The notes below the pieces were generated by a model. The model saw only the letters and a program-made list of their open reading frames with translations. It made no database searches and had not been told where the DNA came from. Shown one piece after another: positions 17,275-26,188 of a DNA stretch of 64,000 nt. How positions within the stretch are numbered: position 1 is the first letter of the stretch; every line of letters starts with the position of its first letter. Both the position numbers and the translations under genes were made by a program. This stretch comes from Clostridiales bacterium COT073_COT-073 (GTDB taxonomy: Bacteria; Bacillota; Clostridia; Lachnospirales; Vallitaleaceae). The stretch covers positions 107,221 to 171,220 of the forward strand of contig RQYD01000008.1 in assembly GCA_003858485.1 (NCBI GenBank), read 5' to 3'.

Positions 17275-18231
17275 TTAAATCCTCAAAACAAATTCCGCCA
17301 ATGCCTTAGGATTATGACGAATATATACTCCGTCTGTAATGCTCAGATCTCCAACTGCAATCGTGTATTCTGTCGCATCAGCCAAATCATTGGGCACCGG
17401 ATAAGAATCATCAGCTGCATAAAATTTGAGACTTTCCGGCGAAAATGAGTTGCCATCAATGGCAATCACATCAATTGCTTTTTTTCCCAAAATTCGTTCA
17501 ATTGCGTCAATATGGTCAGATAAACCATAAAAATCCGTTTCTCCCGGCTGGGTCATTAAATTTCCGACATATATGACCTTGGCCTTGGCTCCCCGAATCG
17601 CCTCCGGAATTCCTTTAACCAATAAATTGGGAATAATACTGGTATAAAGGCTCCCCGGTCCAAGCACAATCAAATCAGCTTCTTCCAGTGCCTGTACTGC
17701 CTTACTGTTAGCCAGCGGTGTTTTCGGCAGCATTTCAATGGTTTGAATTTTTTTGCGTGACACCTTATTTTGATAGACGATTTCCTCTTCACCAAAAATT
17801 CGACTGCCATCAGCGTAAGTAGCCATTAGTTCAATTTTTTCATTCGTCACCGGCAATACTTTGCCTTTTACTGCTAAAATATCACTTAACTGCTCAACTG
17901 CTTTTTCAAAACTGCCGCTGATATCACTTAACGCAGCAATAATCAGATTTCCTAAATTTTGACCTTTCAAGCTTCCCTCTGAAAATCGGTATTGATAAAC
18001 TTCTTCCATCAAAGGTTCTATTTCTGCCAAAGCTAATACGCAGTTACGAATATCACCCGGCGGCAAAATTCCCATTTCTCTGCGTAGTTGCCCTGAACTG
18101 CCGCCATTATCGGCCACTGTCACAATCGCCGTGATATCTTCAGCATAAAACTTTAACCCCCGCAACAATGTGGAAAGGCCGGTTCCGCCTCCCACACAAA
18201 CTACTTTGCGCTCATCTTTCCTGCGCTTCAT
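17275..18231 (-). CDS. yvcK: Gluconeogenesis/cell-morphology factor YvcK
   Basis: The 318-residue cytoplasmic protein of the CofD/YvcK (UPF0052) fold starts KVVCVGGGTGLSTLLRGL, the nucleotide-binding glycine loop. IVTVADNGGSSGQLRREMG and LPPGDIRNCVLALAE are diagnostic for the family. In Bacillus it binds UDP-sugars and is needed for growth on gluconeogenic carbon and for cell shape. The gene is between murB and whiA. The rapZ gene that often sits between murB and yvcK in clostridia is absent here: the MurB stop and YvcK start are only 8 bases apart. Confidence 0.95.
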   Translation of the reverse strand: MKRRKDERKVVCVGGGTGLSTLLRGLKFYAEDITAIVTVADNGGSSGQLRREMGILPPGDIRNCVLALAEIEPLMEEVYQYRFSEGSLKGQNLGNLIIAALSDISGSFEKAVEQLSDILAVKGKVLPVTNEKIELMATYADGSRIFGEEEIVYQNKVSRKKIQTIEMLPKTPLANSKAVQALEEADLIVLGPGSLYTSIIPNLLVKGIPEAIRGAKAKVIYVGNLMTQPGETDFYGLSDHIDAIERILGKKAIDVIAIDGNSFSPESLKFYAADDSYPVPNDLADATEYTIAVGDLSITDGVYIRHNPKALAEFVLRI

Positions 18232-18239
18232 GCTGCCTC

Positions 18240-19148
18240 CTATCTCTCGCCTACGATTCGTATCTCCGGCTGCATTTTTACTCCAAATTTTTCTTCAACT
18301 GTCCTTTGAATATGCTCAACCAATGCCATGATATCGGCAAAAGTAGCACTGCCTTTATTAATCACAAAACCGCAATGCTTGGTACTGACTGCCGCATCGC
18401 CACAGGCATAGCCGGAAAGTCCTGCATCCATAATCAGTTTTCCGGCAAAATATCCTTCCGGACGCTTAAAAGTCGAACCGGCGCTGGCCATATCCAGCGG
18501 CTGTTTTTCCTCCCGTTTTTGGGTTAAATCAGCAGTTCGCTCTTTCATTTCCATTATCTTCCCCGGTCGAAGACGAAGTGTTGCCTCCAAAATGATCTCG
18601 CCAGTATCCTGAATTCGACTGGTGCGATAACCAAATTCCATTTCTTCCCCGGTATAATATTTAATACTGCCATTCCGATCCATCACCTTAACCTGATGTA
18701 CCACTTCTTTCATCTCACCGCCATAGGCACCGGCGTTCATATATATGGCACCCCCCAGGCTGCCCGGAATCCCACAGGCAAAAACAATACCTTCCAACTC
18801 CCGCTCTAAAGCAAAGTCCGTTACATCCTTGAGCAAAGCACCAGCTCCAACCCGCAAATCATTTCCCATTTTCTCAATATATCCAAAATTTTCACCCAAA
18901 AAGATAATCATCCCACGATAGCCTTTATCGGTAAACAAAATATTGGAACCATGCCCTAAAATATAATAAGGGAGTGAATTTTGCCGGCATAACACCAACA
19001 AATCCCGCAATTCTTCCGGATCTTTCGGTTCAGCAAACAAATCTGCCGGACCGCCAACACGAAAGGTCGTATATTCTTTTAACTCTTGATTTTCCAGGAT
19101 CTTAATCCCCTGATCCGGTGCAAATCCTTTTAGTTCCGCAAGTTTCAT
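18240..19148 (-). CDS. murB: UDP-N-acetylenolpyruvoylglucosamine reductase MurB
   Basis: This FAD- and NADPH-dependent cytoplasmic enzyme makes UDP-N-acetylmuramate for peptidoglycan. The 302-residue protein is of the type II class. It shows YTTFRVGGPADLFAEP at the start of the FAD domain, YILGHGSNILFTDKGYRG in the pyrophosphate-binding loop, GSLGGAIYMNAGAYGGEM, and the catalytic serine in SAGSTFKRPEGYFAG (near residue 225). The C-terminal EIRIVGE provides the catalytic Glu. It is followed closely by yvcK and preceded by the parvulin gene. Confidence 0.96.
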   Translation of the reverse strand: MKLAELKGFAPDQGIKILENQELKEYTTFRVGGPADLFAEPKDPEELRDLLVLCRQNSLPYYILGHGSNILFTDKGYRGMIIFLGENFGYIEKMGNDLRVGAGALLKDVTDFALERELEGIVFACGIPGSLGGAIYMNAGAYGGEMKEVVHQVKVMDRNGSIKYYTGEEMEFGYRTSRIQDTGEIILEATLRLRPGKIMEMKERTADLTQKREEKQPLDMASAGSTFKRPEGYFAGKLIMDAGLSGYACGDAAVSTKHCGFVINKGSATFADIMALVEHIQRTVEEKFGVKMQPEIRIVGER

Positions 19149-19163
19149 ATCGGCCTCTTTTCT

Positions 19164-19922
19164 TTACTTCAGTGCTCCCAAATTAACCTGAACCGGATAT
19201 TGCTCTTTCAGCTCATCCAGTTTTTGAGCATATACTTCTTTTTGCCTGGTTTGCAGCAAAACTTTTTTTATCTTGTCTTTGACTTCTTCAAAATCGGCTG
19301 ACTTGGCTGCCAAAACATCTTCTACTTTAATTAAATGATAGCCAAATTGAGTTTTTACCGGCTGACTGACTGTATTTGGTGTCAGCGCAAAGGCTGCTTC
19401 TTCAAATTCTTTAACCATTTGCCCCCGGCCAAATGCTCCCAAATCACCACCTCTGGCCTTTGATGGACAGCTGGAGTACTCCTTGGCTGCTTCTTCAAAT
19501 GACTTGCCATTTTTAATTTCCGTACTGATCTGCTCAGCCAATTCTAAAGTATCAACTAAAATATGTCTAGCCGACACTTTGGCCCCTTTTTTAAATTCAT
19601 CCTCATGTTCTTGATAGTAAGCCAAGAGCTCTTCTTCCGGAATTTCAATCGTGCTGAATAATTTTCCTACCGCATAGCGCTGAAGCAAGCCTTTCTCAGC
19701 CTCAGCCAGCAAAGACTTAAAATCTTCTTCTTTTTCCCAATGATGGGCAATGGCATCTAAATATAAAAGCTCACCGGCAATCATTTCATCCAGCAGCAGT
19801 TTACGACCAGCTTCACCAGCCACAAATTCCGCTTCTTCATGTGGCATGGCCCGAATAATGCTAAGCATCATTTCTTTGCTGATTTCTCTGTCGCCAACAA
19901 CTGCTAAAATATTATCTTTCAT
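19164..19922 (-). CDS. Peptidyl-prolyl cis-trans isomerase, parvulin type
   Basis: The protein has 252 residues from the ATG at 19922 (MKDNILAVVGDREI), chosen because AAGGAAGGA precedes it at proper spacing; the longer frame adds an Arg/Lys-only stretch. An SurA/PrsA-like N-terminal helical region (to ~110) is followed by a rotamase domain: VSARHILVDTLELAEQI, FEEAAKEYSSCPSKARGGDL, GAFGRGQMVKEFEEAAF and VKTQFGYHLIKVE. No signal peptide or lipobox is present, unlike PrsA, so it should act in the cytoplasm. It lies between cdaR and murB. Confidence 0.9.
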   Translation of the reverse strand: MKDNILAVVGDREISKEMMLSIIRAMPHEEAEFVAGEAGRKLLLDEMIAGELLYLDAIAHHWEKEEDFKSLLAEAEKGLLQRYAVGKLFSTIEIPEEELLAYYQEHEDEFKKGAKVSARHILVDTLELAEQISTEIKNGKSFEEAAKEYSSCPSKARGGDLGAFGRGQMVKEFEEAAFALTPNTVSQPVKTQFGYHLIKVEDVLAAKSADFEEVKDKIKKVLLQTRQKEVYAQKLDELKEQYPVQVNLGALK

Positions 19923-19951
19923 TTTATTATCCTTCCTTTTCTGCTTTCTTC

Positions 19952-21190
19952 TCAATTGACAGTTGAAGCATCCGCCACTTCCAGAGCACTGATTTCAACC
20001 GTCACCTGTACTTCCGGGGATACTCGTTCCAGATTTTCCGGACCATCCCATTCAACTGTTATGGAATGAGTACCATTTTTCCTGTCAGATACTGATAAAA
20101 ATGGTTTGATTTGTTCTTTGGTCACTTCTTTAATGACTGACTCAATTCCTTTATAAGTTACCACAATTGGCTCCTCATTCAGGATCAATACCTGCTGGTT
20201 GTCTGTCTTATCCTTAATTTCAATATCTTCAGCTGTAAATTCAAACTCACGGCTGATAATTGGCTCGATATCAATCTCAACCTCAATGGTTGAATGATCC
20301 TGATTCAAACTAATTCCATCCGGCAATAATTTGGCCAGATTGACGGTAACTGTTTGTTTGGTATTCATTTCACTGATGTCGACATTATCAATCACCAATT
20401 CCTGAAGCTTATCAATTAAATTTTGCTTGCCTCTGACCTGTATCTCATTACTACTTAAAGTCGCTCCCAAATAAACATATTCTTCTCCGGGTTTTCCCTT
20501 TACCTGGAAGTTAAGAGGAATGGTCCTGGTTTTTTCAACCGGTACTTTGACCTGGATTTGATTGGCCGAAGTCGTAATCCCACTGACCAGTGCCCCGGAG
20601 TAATCAAAGACCTGTGGTGCCACACTAATGGTAAAATCTCCGGAAATTCCGTCAATATTGACCGGTACCACCACTTTTTCAACCTTATATATCGTCGATT
20701 CTGCTGCTTCCAACTCAATCACACTTGGTGTGATGGTTGGATTTAAATCCACAAAGCCCGACTTTGTTTTTCCTTGTTTTTCATATTGCACTTCCAATTG
20801 TTTGCGGATAATTTTCTCTAATTTAACCAGGACCGAAGAAGGCGATTTGGAAATCAGCTCAATCTCATTTGGTAGATCCAGCTGAATATCAGCGGCATCT
20901 GTGATCGATAAATTCTTCATATCGGCATAGGCTCTGATATTATTAGCTGTCAGTTTATATACCAAAGAACGTTTGCCTTTCACTTTAACATCAACCGTAT
21001 CTCCAGCCACATACTGAATAGCACGTTTTTGAGAAGTAATTGCGCTTTCATTTAATTTTTCAACCGGGATTCCACGAATGGTTGTCGATACTTGCGGATC
21101 TTCAGTATTGATGACCGTCAGCCACAGCAGAAAAGCCAATAAAAGCGATAAGATCTTCCAACCCAAATTATTGGTTAGCTTTTTTATCAT
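19952..21190 (-). CDS. cdaR: YbbR-domain protein, CdaA regulator
   Basis: The 412-residue membrane-anchored protein has one N-terminal transmembrane segment (GWKILSLLLAFLLWLTVINT, about residues 9-28) and several extracytoplasmic YbbR repeats of about 80-90 residues. Each repeat has a KxxRTIPLNFQVKG/IPVEKLN-like start. The family partner CdaR binds and modulates the diadenylate cyclase CdaA at the membrane. The ATG at 21190 is preferred because AAAGGA lies 10 bases before it; a TTG three codons earlier is too close to that site. It overlaps the end of cdaA by 23 bases, so translational coupling is likely. Confidence 0.92.
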   Translation of the reverse strand: MIKKLTNNLGWKILSLLLAFLLWLTVINTEDPQVSTTIRGIPVEKLNESAITSQKRAIQYVAGDTVDVKVKGKRSLVYKLTANNIRAYADMKNLSITDAADIQLDLPNEIELISKSPSSVLVKLEKIIRKQLEVQYEKQGKTKSGFVDLNPTITPSVIELEAAESTIYKVEKVVVPVNIDGISGDFTISVAPQVFDYSGALVSGITTSANQIQVKVPVEKTRTIPLNFQVKGKPGEEYVYLGATLSSNEIQVRGKQNLIDKLQELVIDNVDISEMNTKQTVTVNLAKLLPDGISLNQDHSTIEVEIDIEPIISREFEFTAEDIEIKDKTDNQQVLILNEEPIVVTYKGIESVIKEVTKEQIKPFLSVSDRKNGTHSITVEWDGPENLERVSPEVQVTVEISALEVADASTVN

Positions 21191-22052
21191 TTTTCCCAAA
21201 TCCTTTCCACAAAAAGTATCGCTTCACATCTTCTTTCTTTCCAAACAAATGGAATAATTTATTCTTCAAATACTGCGGATCGACCGCCCGTACCAGGTTG
21301 CCGCCAATCGCCACTGAAACATTGCCGGTTTCTTCTGATACAATAATAATCACCGCATCGGTCACTTCACTTAAACCCAGACCCGCCCGATGTCTGGTCC
21401 CTAATTCTTTACTGATTGACATATTTTCAGACAGCGGCAAATAGCAAGTGGCCGCTGCAATTCGTTTTCCTTTAATAATCACTGCTCCGTCATGCAGAGG
21501 GGTATTGTGTTCAAAAATATTAAGCAGTAATTCCTTGGAAACTTCGGCATCCAGAGGGATTCCGGTTTTAACATACTCATCCAGCGAAGCCGCTTGCTCT
21601 AAGACAATCAAAGCTCCGGTTTTAACTTTTCCCATCTCCTCGACTGCCTGAACAATTCCATTCATTTGCTCTTCACTTAAATTTTCCTTAGTATGACGAA
21701 CATCATCAAAGCTAAGCAAACTGCTTAAAAAATTGCTTCGTCCCAGCTGTTCCAAAGCACGACGCAATTCCGGCTGAAAAATGATAAAGATTGCAATGAT
21801 ACCAACATTAATGGTATTGGCAAAAATCCATAAAATGGTGTTAAATTCCATGATCGATGCAAACACAGAAATAAACAGCAAAATAAGGATGCCTTTAAAC
21901 AGCATCCATGCTTTGGTTCCGCGAAACCATTGTAGGATTTTATAAATTACATAAGTAATGATCAAAATCTCAAATCCGTCTTTAAGGCGAATCGACGGAA
22001 ACTGCGACATGATTAATCTTAAATTTACCCAGATTTCTTCCCAGCCTTTCAA
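21168..22052 (-). CDS. cdaA: Diadenylate cyclase CdaA
   Basis: CdaA makes the second messenger c-di-AMP from two ATP and controls potassium and osmotic balance and cell-wall stress. The 294-residue protein has three N-terminal membrane segments (residues ~22-95) and a DAC domain with both catalytic motifs: the DGA motif in LHDGAVIIKGKRIAAA and the RHR motif in GTRHRAGLGLSE. The start is a TTG at 22052 supported by GGGAG eight bases upstream. The first internal ATG (about codon 15) has no ribosome site. It overlaps cdaR, its usual partner. Confidence 0.95.
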   Translation of the reverse strand: MKGWEEIWVNLRLIMSQFPSIRLKDGFEILIITYVIYKILQWFRGTKAWMLFKGILILLFISVFASIMEFNTILWIFANTINVGIIAIFIIFQPELRRALEQLGRSNFLSSLLSFDDVRHTKENLSEEQMNGIVQAVEEMGKVKTGALIVLEQAASLDEYVKTGIPLDAEVSKELLLNIFEHNTPLHDGAVIIKGKRIAAATCYLPLSENMSISKELGTRHRAGLGLSEVTDAVIIIVSEETGNVSVAIGGNLVRAVDPQYLKNKLFHLFGKKEDVKRYFLWKGFGKNDKKANQ

Positions 22053-22117
22053 TTTCTTTCTCCCATTCCTTTTATTATTGACTCCATCTTCCCCACAACC
22101 TTGTGGCTTATCCTATA

Positions 22118-23059
22118 TTATTTTATTCTTTTTATTTCTTTGGTTGACTTATTGACCTTGATTTTAGGAATTGCTTTAACATAATAATAATAATGATCAT
22201 CTTCAAACTGCAATCGCTGCGCCTGCTGATAATCCAGACGGAAACGCATAAACTGAAAGGCAGCTGCCAGCAATGCTGAAAAAAGAAGTCCGACAATAAT
22301 GGCTCCAATGTTTAAATAACCTTTCCATAAAATATTTCCGACAATTAAAGTCAACATCTGGAACACTGCGGCTACACCAATTGCAATATAATGGGCATAG
22401 TCCATCTCAACTTTAGCAATATAATAAACCAAAATCAATGCCATTGAAAAAACCAACATCAGCAAGACCGAAGTTCTGTCCGCTGTCAAAACTGCGATTA
22501 AGTGATTATACATAGCCAGCAGATTTTCCGGTGCATCAAACATGGAAGTTTTGCCACTCTCAGTGCTCATTTGCAAAAGACCCCCTAAATATCCGGCAAA
22601 GCGGAAAATACCAATGCCGACCGACATTGGGATCAGGGTAATCGGACTAAACAGCAGTCCCAAAATCAATGGCATCAAATAACCTAAATTCCAGTGAAGA
22701 AGCAGCGGCATCAAAATCACAATCCAGCTGTACTCAGTGATCATTGGCATAAACAACAAATAAACCGCTAACATAATCACAAATAAAACAATGGTAGCTT
22801 CCAGTGAAACTGAAAAGACCTGAAACAAAACCATCGCTCCTAGTAGCAGCAAAAACCAACTGCCCGGCAAAAAGGCAGCCAGAGCAGCTGAGCCAAATTG
22901 AATACTAAATTTGTCCAGCGCTTTGGCATAGTTAAAAAAGCCATTTAATTTTGCCACAATAACAAAGGCTAATATAAAGCGCAGTACCGGCATAATAAAT
23001 TTTTCATATTTTTTAAAAATATTGGTCAATAATTCTTTTATTTCATAGAGCTTAATCAT
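22118..23059 (-). CDS. Polytopic membrane protein of unknown function
   Basis: The protein has about 313 residues and eight to ten hydrophobic segments, with a cytoplasmic basic C-terminus (IKVNKSTKEIKRIK). I recognise no enzymatic motif. SWFLLLLGAMVLFQVFSVS and LHWNLGYLMPLILGLLFSP show its strongly hydrophobic nature. A YYYYVKAIPKIKV segment precedes the tail. The ATG at 23059 (MIKLYEIKEL) has GAGGA-like bases upstream; a GTG four codons earlier is possible. It follows the small membrane protein (23074-23460) almost directly and precedes cdaA by about 65 bases, so a role near the membrane c-di-AMP module is possible but unproven. Confidence 0.7.
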   Translation of the reverse strand: MIKLYEIKELLTNIFKKYEKFIMPVLRFILAFVIVAKLNGFFNYAKALDKFSIQFGSAALAAFLPGSWFLLLLGAMVLFQVFSVSLEATIVLFVIMLAVYLLFMPMITEYSWIVILMPLLLHWNLGYLMPLILGLLFSPITLIPMSVGIGIFRFAGYLGGLLQMSTESGKTSMFDAPENLLAMYNHLIAVLTADRTSVLLMLVFSMALILVYYIAKVEMDYAHYIAIGVAAVFQMLTLIVGNILWKGYLNIGAIIVGLLFSALLAAAFQFMRFRLDYQQAQRLQFEDDHYYYYVKAIPKIKVNKSTKEIKRIK

Positions 23060-23073
23060 TCCTGTCCTCACTA

Positions 23074-23460
23074 TTATTTCAAACTTTCTTCATCCAATTG
23101 ATTTAGTAATTTTTCATATTCTTCTGTCCGGTCTTTCGCCTGGGCATAGCGACGGCGATAAATTTTACCACTCAAAACCGCATAAAACAGCATTACCAGC
23201 ACCCATAAAGTTAAATACACTGTACCCTGTCCGATAAAATCAAATTCGGAAATATTTTCAATGTTATTTAGAACTTTATCCACAATATCCAGGCCAAAAA
23301 TGATGAGTAAACCCAAAGTTGCCAGTAGCATGACCCGAAAACTATTGAGTGACACATAATCGAGCTTAAAATGACGCATGATCCTCAGGTCATGTTTGCC
23401 CTTAGTTTCCATATATGAGGCTAACTGAGTCATCATTTTAACCTTGTTTTCATTTACCAT
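23074..23460 (-). CDS. Small membrane protein of unknown function, two membrane segments
   Basis: The 128-residue protein has a charged cytoplasmic N-terminus, two hydrophobic segments (FRVMLLATLGLLIIFGLDIV around 41-60 and YLTLWVLVMLFYAVLSG around 82-98) and a basic, coiled-coil-like tail (KDRTEEYEKLLNQLDEE). I do not recognise the family. A GGAG-type site precedes the ATG. It is the first gene of the unit that runs into the 22118-23059 membrane protein, and a good promoter lies about 110 bases upstream. Confidence 0.65.
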   Translation of the reverse strand: MVNENKVKMMTQLASYMETKGKHDLRIMRHFKLDYVSLNSFRVMLLATLGLLIIFGLDIVDKVLNNIENISEFDFIGQGTVYLTLWVLVMLFYAVLSGKIYRRRYAQAKDRTEEYEKLLNQLDEESLK

Positions 23461-23563
23461 TACATATTCTCCTATTTTTTAGCTAATCCTTTATTTTCCA
23501 GCTTCCCTCAATATTTGCTGCCGGTCAGCGGAAATATCTGCATAATCTGCCATAATATTTTTT

Positions 23564-23592
23564 ATTATAGCATAAAATCTCAAAATACAACA
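23564..23592 (-). promoter_or_regulatory. Sigma-A-type promoter upstream of the cda operon
   Basis: On the minus strand a perfect -10 TATAAT (23564-23569) is preceded by a TTGTAT/TGTTGT-like -35 at 15-18 bases. It is about 105 bases before the start at 23460. The -10 is strong; the -35 is only approximate. Confidence 0.45.
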
Positions 23593-23660
23593 GAAAAATT
23601 TTGGGAAGTTTATGAAAAATTAGTATTCCTATCCCCGGCCGGCTCCTTTACCAGAAAAAT

Positions 23661-23700
23661 CAAGATAAAACCCTCAGCCTGAAATTATCGCTGAGGGTTT
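23661..23700 (-). terminator. Rho-independent terminator after cardiolipin synthase
   Basis: AAACCCTCAGC (23668-23678) pairs perfectly with GCTGAGGGTTT (23690-23700). On the minus strand it is followed by TTTTATCTTGATTTTT. It lies 6 bases after the cardiolipin synthase stop codon. The other strand also has a T run, so it may work in both directions. Confidence 0.85.
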
Positions 23701-23705
23701 GGTTT

Positions 23706-25217
23706 TTAAAACATCGGACTCATTACCCGCAAAACCGCCTGATATAGGGCAAAAATCCGGCCTTTTTGCCAGTGTTTCTCCGTTACCAATTCGCTAATTG
23801 CAAAGGTGTCGAAACAATCTTTTTTTAAGTCGGCAATTGCCGGACTGTCAATTAACAAAGTACCACACTCAAAATGCAAATACAGGCTGCGGTAATCCAT
23901 GTTAATGGTGCCAACTACCGCAATCCGGTCATCTGATACATAGCTTTTGGCATGAATATAGCCCGGAGTATATAAATAAACCCTGACTCCGGCTTCCGTC
24001 AATGGACCAAAATAAGATTCAGCCAAATGGTATGGCGCTTTTTTATCCGGTATCTTCGGCACCACCAACCGGACATCAACTCCACGTTTAGCTGCCATAG
24101 TCAAGGCAACCGTCATTTCATGGTCAATGATCAAATAAGGGGTAAAAATATAGACATAGTCTTTGGCTTGCCATAAAATATCCATATAGATATTCTCGGA
24201 AATCATTTCATCATCCAGTGGCGAATCAGAAAAAGACTGGACATAGCCTTGATTGTTTTCTATTTTAACAGTTGGCATGTACTTCTGGATTTGACTTTTT
24301 TCCGGATAATAAGCATTCCAGATACTTAAAAACATCACACTTAAATTGAGGACCGCATCCCCTTCCAGCCGGATACCGGTATCTTTCCAGTGACCATATG
24401 GCGGGTCAATGTTAATATACTCATCGGCAATATTGATTCCGCCATTATAGCCGATATTCCCATCAATCACTAAAATCTTACGATGATCACGATTATTCAT
24501 CACCAGTGCCAAAAAGGGCACCAGCGGGTTAAAAGCCACTACCTTAATGTTTTTTTCCGTTAGAGCTTTGATATCTTTCGGTAAAACACCAACACAGCCC
24601 AAATCATCATACATCACTCTGACATCCACTCCCTGAGCTGCTTTTTCAATCAGGATTTTTTCAATTTCCCGCCACATATGACCATCGCCAACAATAAAGT
24701 ATTCAAAAAAAATAAATTTTTCAGCCCTCTTCAGATCTTCCAACATTCCGGCAAACATTTCTTCACCTAGCTTAAAATATTGGACCTTTGTATTTTGATG
24801 AATGGGAAATGGTCCATTTTCTGCAATATAGCGGCTCAGCGCCAGGATTCTTGCTTCTATTTGCGGCTCCATTTCCGGCAATGCCCGGATCTGCTGCCAC
24901 AATTCAGCCTCCGCTGCCTGGATTCGACGGCGCAAACGGCGGGCCGGCTTTTTATTTGACATAACCACATACAGCAAGCCCCCTAAAATCGGCAAAAGTC
25001 CAATTAAAATGATCCAGCCAATTTTATATGCCGGATTTTGATTGGAAATAACCACCATTAAAAGTATAAATACACTTAAAACTCCCAATGCTCCTTCCAA
25101 CCAGATTGCCCTTTCCTGCAATCGGGCAAACAATAAATACATCCAATAAAGCTGCAGTCCAATCAGTAAAACCGTAATTGTCACTCTGCCGAAAATCATA
25201 TTAAATATTTTCTTCAT
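23706..25217 (-). CDS. cls: Cardiolipin synthase, phospholipase D superfamily
   Basis: The membrane-bound enzyme joins phosphatidylglycerol units into cardiolipin. The 503-residue protein has two N-terminal membrane segments (YWMYLLF and LGVLSVFILLMVVI regions, then a second near residue 70). It carries two PLD catalytic HKD motifs: HRKILVIDGNIGYNGG near residue 245 and HAKSYVSDDRIAVVGTINMD near residue 425. The pattern of two TM helices followed by two HKD motifs is the standard bacterial Cls layout and the length is normal. It is bounded by its own promoter and terminator, so it appears monocistronic. Confidence 0.95.
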   Translation of the reverse strand: MKKIFNMIFGRVTITVLLIGLQLYWMYLLFARLQERAIWLEGALGVLSVFILLMVVISNQNPAYKIGWIILIGLLPILGGLLYVVMSNKKPARRLRRRIQAAEAELWQQIRALPEMEPQIEARILALSRYIAENGPFPIHQNTKVQYFKLGEEMFAGMLEDLKRAEKFIFFEYFIVGDGHMWREIEKILIEKAAQGVDVRVMYDDLGCVGVLPKDIKALTEKNIKVVAFNPLVPFLALVMNNRDHRKILVIDGNIGYNGGINIADEYINIDPPYGHWKDTGIRLEGDAVLNLSVMFLSIWNAYYPEKSQIQKYMPTVKIENNQGYVQSFSDSPLDDEMISENIYMDILWQAKDYVYIFTPYLIIDHEMTVALTMAAKRGVDVRLVVPKIPDKKAPYHLAESYFGPLTEAGVRVYLYTPGYIHAKSYVSDDRIAVVGTINMDYRSLYLHFECGTLLIDSPAIADLKKDCFDTFAISELVTEKHWQKGRIFALYQAVLRVMSPMF

Positions 25218-25262
25218 ACTGCCTCCCTACTTCCTAAGTTGCACCCGAAATTTCCTGTGTGT

Positions 25263-25291
25263 ATCTTAGCATATTTTTCTTTTTTTCGCAA
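25263..25291 (-). promoter_or_regulatory. Promoter of the cardiolipin synthase gene
   Basis: The minus strand reads TTGCGA (25286-25291), a 17-base spacer, then TAAGAT (25263-25268). The spacing is ideal and both boxes match the sigma-A consensus at four or more positions. It is about 45 bases from the start codon at 25217. Confidence 0.6.
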
Positions 25292-25337
25292 TCTTTCCCT
25301 TTGCAGCTGTTTGCAGACGAAACCATAAAAATGAAAC

Positions 25338-25371
25338 AGCGGCCAAAGAGCGCCTGATTGACTTGGCCGCT
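25338..25371 (-). terminator. Hairpin, second terminator downstream of the GntR gene
   Basis: AGCGGCCAA (25338-25346) pairs with TTGGCCGCT (25363-25371). The minus strand continues GTTTCATTTTT and the plus strand CTTTTCTC. It is a GC-rich stem in the gap before the cardiolipin synthase promoter, probably a backup insulator. Confidence 0.55.
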
Positions 25372-25415
25372 TTTCTCAAACCAGTCTTTTTCAGGATTAT
25401 TAAAGGGATGGGAAT

Positions 25416-25459
25416 AAAAAAAACTGCTGCCTGACGATAAGAAAATCCTCAGGCAGCAG
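25416..25459 (-). terminator. Rho-independent terminator of the AtuA/ARH cluster
   Basis: CTGCTGCCTGA (25424-25434) pairs perfectly with TCAGGCAGCAG (25449-25459), and the minus strand then runs TTTTTTTT. It lies 10 bases after the GntR regulator's stop codon and marks the end of the cluster that starts at 35215. Confidence 0.88.
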
Positions 25460-25468
25460 CCCTGGTGG

Positions 25469-26140
25469 TTAAATTCCTTTAATATTTTGTCTGACTCTGG
25501 TCAAATGATTGATAATTGCCGTTTTAGCCTTTTTCTTATCTCTGGCTTCAATCGCATCCACAATCTGCATATGTTCATGGTATATTTCTTCTTTTCGCTC
25601 TGATTTTACCATGGTTCTTGTCACTAATTCATCAAACACATCATAATATTTATCAATAAAATTAGTGAATATTGCATTCCGGGAAAGCTCAGCTAAGCGA
25701 TAATGAAAGTAATAGTCAACCGTTCCGGGATTATTTTCATTTTCCTTGGCTTGAACCAATTGCCTTAGCTCCATGATTTCCTGATCAGTGGCACTATCAA
25801 TGATTTTTTCCACTTCTCTTTGCTCAATACATTCCCGCATTTCCAGCAGATCCAAATATGTAGCTTCTTTAAGAGAAATACCTGAGCTTTCTTCTAAAAT
25901 CTTATTAATATCCGGATTGATTAAGGTTCCCTCTTTCGGTTTACGAATCACATAATTTCTCGCCTGTAAAACCGTTAAGGCTTCTCTTAAAATTCCTCGA
26001 CTCACTCCCAAAATATCTGCCAATTCCGGTTCAGAGGGCAATTTATCACCCGGTTTTAAATCCCCGCTCCGAATCCGCTCCATAATGACGTCAACCACTT
26101 TATCCGATAATCGCTCATTTAAAATTGGTTTAAATGTCAT
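25469..26140 (-). CDS. FadR-type GntR-family transcriptional regulator
   Basis: The 223-residue regulator starts at the ATG at 26140 (MTFKPILNERL), preceded by AGAGGG. The N-terminal winged helix is a textbook GntR domain: LKPGDKLPSEPELADILG followed by VSRGILREALTVLQARNYV. The C-terminal all-helical FCD domain (residues ~90-220) senses a small acid or sugar-like ligand in relatives. It is the last gene of the cluster with two ARH-family proteins, an ABC importer, DUF4387 and AtuA. A palindrome with a TTGTTCTACAA core at the cluster promoter (35237-35247) matches the TNGTNNNACNA pattern of FadR-type regulators, so this protein is the probable repressor. Confidence 0.92.
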   Translation of the reverse strand: MTFKPILNERLSDKVVDVIMERIRSGDLKPGDKLPSEPELADILGVSRGILREALTVLQARNYVIRKPKEGTLINPDINKILEESSGISLKEATYLDLLEMRECIEQREVEKIIDSATDQEIMELRQLVQAKENENNPGTVDYYFHYRLAELSRNAIFTNFIDKYYDVFDELVTRTMVKSERKEEIYHEHMQIVDAIEARDKKKAKTAIINHLTRVRQNIKGI

Positions 26141-26188
26141 GACATCCCTCTTTTCTGCTGTTATTATTGCTCCCAAAATACCCGCCGA